A model generated the notes under the pieces. That model was not told where the DNA came from, did no database searches, and saw nothing but the letters and a program-made list of their open reading frames with translations. Shown here in pieces: positions 61,794-64,000 of a stretch of DNA of 64,000 nt. The number at the start of each line of letters is the position of its first letter. The stretch's first letter is position 1. The stretch is from Pseudomonadota bacterium. Lineage in GTDB: Bacteria > Desulfobacterota > Desulfobacteria > Desulfobacterales > Desulfolunaceae. The stretch spans positions 1 through 64,000 of the forward strand of contig JAHIRD010000130.1 in the NCBI GenBank assembly GCA_018818835.1, given 5' to 3'. The translations under genes were made by a program, and so were the position numbers.

Positions 61794-62929
61794 AATTCAG
61801 TCCGGACAAGGTAGAAACCCCCTGTTTTGTGGTGGATACGGACTGCCTCAGGCATAACCTTTCCATTCTGGCTACGGTCAAACAACGCACAGGATGCAAG
61901 ATTCTTCTGGCGCTCAAAGGCTTTGCCATGCACAGGGTGTTCCCCCTTATCCGGGAGACCCTGGATGGGATCTGCGCCAGTTCGCCGGATGAGGCGCGCC
62001 TGGGGCGGGAGGAATTCCAAAGGGAGGTTCACACCTTTGCCGCAGCTTACAGCCAAAGGGATATGGAAGAGATCATCACCCTGTCCAACCATATCGTGTT
62101 CAATTCCTTTGGCCAATGGAACCGTTTTAAAGATATGATCCATCAGTCAGGCAGAGATATTTCCTGCGGCATCCGGGTGAATCCGGAACATTCCGAAGGG
62201 GCCACGCCCATTTATGATCCCTGCTCTCCGGGCTCACGGCTGGGGGTCCGTCTGGTGGATTTCAAGGGGCAGGATCTTACCGGGATATCGGGCTTGCATT
62301 TCCATACCTTGTGTGAACAGAATTCCGATGCCCTTGAACGAACCGTGGATGCATTTGAACGGTCCTTTGGACCTTATATCCACGGATTGTCCTGGATTAA
62401 TTTTGGTGGTGGACATCATATTACTCGGCCGGATTACGATATTGACCGGCTTTGCCGGGTGATTGACAGAATCAAAACCCGTTACGGCGTCCAGGTCTAT
62501 CTTGAACCAGGAGAAGCTGTGGCTTTGAATGCCGGGGTCCTTGTGGCCACGGTCCTTGACATCATCACCAACGACATGCCCATTGCCATTCTTGACACCT
62601 CGGCAGCCACCCATATGCCCGATGTCATTGAAATGCCCTACCGTCCCTTTATTATCGGAAGCGGCAAGGTCGGAGAAAAAGTTCACTCCTACCGCCTGGG
62701 CGGTCTGTCCTGTCTGGCCGGGGACACCATTGGCGAATATTCCTTTGACAAGCCCCTTGGTGTGGGTGACAAACTGGTATTTACGGACATGGCCATTTAT
62801 TCCATGGTCAAGACCAACACCTTCAACGGTGTCCGGCTGCCATCCATCTTACTTTTTGACCCTGAAAAAAACCATCTGGAAACGGTTCGTGTTTTTGGAT
62901 ACGATGATTATAAAAACAGATTATCTTGA
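61772..62929 (+). CDS. nspC: Carboxynorspermidine/carboxyspermidine decarboxylase
   Basis: A 385-residue PLP fold III decarboxylase. TPCFVVDTDCLRHNLSIL, GCKILLALKGFAMH (PLP Lys), SGLHFHTLCEQNSDALERTV, WINFGGGHHITR and YLEPGEAVALNAG are all typical of NspC/CASDC. It removes the carboxyl group from carboxyspermidine to give spermidine. Overlaps CASDH by 22 bases; no clear ribosome-binding site, which fits translational coupling. Confidence 0.94.
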   Translation: MERDYPLKFSPDKVETPCFVVDTDCLRHNLSILATVKQRTGCKILLALKGFAMHRVFPLIRETLDGICASSPDEARLGREEFQREVHTFAAAYSQRDMEEIITLSNHIVFNSFGQWNRFKDMIHQSGRDISCGIRVNPEHSEGATPIYDPCSPGSRLGVRLVDFKGQDLTGISGLHFHTLCEQNSDALERTVDAFERSFGPYIHGLSWINFGGGHHITRPDYDIDRLCRVIDRIKTRYGVQVYLEPGEAVALNAGVLVATVLDIITNDMPIAILDTSAATHMPDVIEMPYRPFIIGSGKVGEKVHSYRLGGLSCLAGDTIGEYSFDKPLGVGDKLVFTDMAIYSMVKTNTFNGVRLPSILLFDPEKNHLETVRVFGYDDYKNRLS

Positions 62930-63000
62930 GACTCTCTTGTGACCGGGCACTGGGATTTCTCCCCTATTCCCGAATGCGATAGGAACCCTTGGAGGACACT

Positions 63001-63882
63001 ATGAAATCAACTTCCCTGAACGGTTTTCTGGAAGCAGAACTTGGAAAACCAGATCCGGATCAATGCCTGTTCCATGTTATCCCTGCAGGATTTGAAAAAA
63101 GCGTTTCCTATGGAGGGGGCACAGCTCTGGGGCCCCAGGCCATTTTAACGGCATCCCAGTATCTTGAGTTGTATGACGGCGTGAGCGTGCCAGCTGACCG
63201 CGGTATTTACACCCTGCCCCCCATCCCGGGAGACCAGAGTGCCGAAGACACCCTTTCGGATATTGAAGCGGCTGTCACATCGGTGATTACATCCAAAAAA
63301 ATACCCGTACTTCTGGGTGGAGAGCATACGGTGTCCGTGGGGGCATTCCGGGCTCTTTCGAAACTCGATATACCCATGGGCATTGTGCACTTTGATGCCC
63401 ATGCCGACCTCAGGGATACCTACGAAGGGTCCAATCTCAGCCATGCCTGTGCACTGCATCATGCTGTGGAGGCGGGTTTTACAGTGTTTCAGATCGGAGT
63501 CAGAAGTCTGTCCACCTATGATGTGGCCTACAGAGAAAAAAAATCAGTTCACTGTCTGGATGCCTGGGACCTGTTCAGCAAGGGAATCCCCAGCCCCCTT
63601 TTACCCTCTGATTTCCCGGAAAACATTTACATTACCTTTGACGTGGATGGCCTGGACCCCTCAGTGATTCCGGCCACCGGAACGCCTGAACCCGGAGGCC
63701 TCTTCTGGTTCCAGGCCATGGACATGCTGCTCTCAAGCATAACCGGAAGAAAGGTTGTGGGTTTTGATGTGGTGGAACTGGCACCGATCCCTGGCCATCA
63801 TGCCTCGGATTTTGCAGCAGCCCGACTGGTTTACAATATCATGGGCATGATTTCCCGGCATAGTCGCAACCCCCAAGGATGA
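63001..63882 (+). CDS. speB: Agmatinase
   Basis: A 293-residue ureohydrolase making putrescine and urea from agmatine. Mn ligands are in LGGEHTVSVGAFR, VHFDAHADLRDTYEGSNLSHACALH and ITFDVDGLDPSVIPATGTPEPGG. ATG at 63001 has GGAGG 5 bases upstream; the TTG at 62989 that extends the frame overlaps that site. Last gene of the polyamine set, 71 bp after nspC. Confidence 0.94.
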   Translation: MKSTSLNGFLEAELGKPDPDQCLFHVIPAGFEKSVSYGGGTALGPQAILTASQYLELYDGVSVPADRGIYTLPPIPGDQSAEDTLSDIEAAVTSVITSKKIPVLLGGEHTVSVGAFRALSKLDIPMGIVHFDAHADLRDTYEGSNLSHACALHHAVEAGFTVFQIGVRSLSTYDVAYREKKSVHCLDAWDLFSKGIPSPLLPSDFPENIYITFDVDGLDPSVIPATGTPEPGGLFWFQAMDMLLSSITGRKVVGFDVVELAPIPGHHASDFAAARLVYNIMGMISRHSRNPQG

Positions 63883-64000
63883 TGGGTTGTAACCCTTTGA
63901 ACATTCCAAACGTGCATATATTCGATTGACTAAAATCCCTCTTGGATTTAATATGATACATTAAATCTATATGTATTCTGAATTCTCACTCGCATTTTTG
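63883..64000. other. Window edge, no gene seen
   Basis: A CAACCC/GGGTTG stem (63868-63889) overlaps the speB stop and could help end the transcript. The rest is AT-rich with no ORF. Confidence 0.4.

Overview
The window looks like chromosomal DNA of an anaerobic, sulfate-reducing deltaproteobacterium of the Desulfobacteraceae type. The evidence is gene content: a Flx-Hdr electron-bifurcation cluster with a fused HdrC-HdrB and a 1011-residue HdrA, a tungsten aldehyde:ferredoxin oxidoreductase, an iron alcohol dehydrogenase, a TunR-like integrase/TOBE regulator, a MvhD-family protein and many large signalling proteins. I see no rRNA, tRNA, CRISPR array, prophage or intact transposon. The species assignment is inference.

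Layout. 1-4.8 kb: a radical SAM protein, then three overlapping envelope genes ending in a secreted trypsin-like protease with a recently duplicated domain. 4.8-9.1 kb, minus strand: SCP2-like / Fe-alcohol dehydrogenase / SCP2-like / a new 49-aa ORF / aldehyde ferredoxin oxidoreductase, which together read as an alcohol-to-acid oxidation module with lipid-binding partners. 9.5-19.3 kb: an arsenic and oxyanion island: arsC-acr3, a decayed ABC-permease fragment, the TunR-like regulator, TauE-ChrA, then arsR-permease-thioredoxin-thioredoxin-TlpA-CcdA-FeS, which looks like a membrane redox relay attached to a metalloid permease. 19.5-21.1 kb: a DUF6909-like protein.

21.7-29.3 kb: a small orphan gene, then a complete tryptophan operon trpL-E-G-D-C-F-B-A. 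It has a strong promoter overlapping a 38-bp perfect palindrome, a leader peptide with three Trp codons in five, and an intrinsic terminator: a classical transcription attenuator. 29.3-38.4 kb: a structured intergenic element, an FGE-fold lipoprotein-like protein, small orphan genes with their own terminators, a CoA-transferase/GNAT fusion, FxsA, a multi-PAS hybrid histidine kinase and a small membrane protein.

39-47.5 kb: hdrCB-hdrA-flxD-flxC-flxB-flxA-iscA-like, predicted to couple NAD(P)H, ferredoxin and a disulfide carrier. 47.6-57.8 kb: a RelE-like protein, a 6 x 20-bp tandem array, an acyl-CoA dehydrogenase, a free-standing Rpn C-terminal-like protein, an NADH oxidase/CoA-disulfide reductase family enzyme and a 1777-aa kinase/ATPase/GAF/SpoIIE phosphatase. 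58.3-63.9 kb: a full arginine-to-spermidine route through carboxyspermidine (speA, CASDH, nspC, speB) interrupted by an 80-bp exact direct repeat and an intrinsic terminator.

Several dispersed repeats (a 20-bp unit, a 49-bp palindromic element, the 80-bp repeat) sit in intergenic regions, some of them supplying ribosome-binding sites or lying next to terminators. All functional assignments are from reading the translations; no database search was run.
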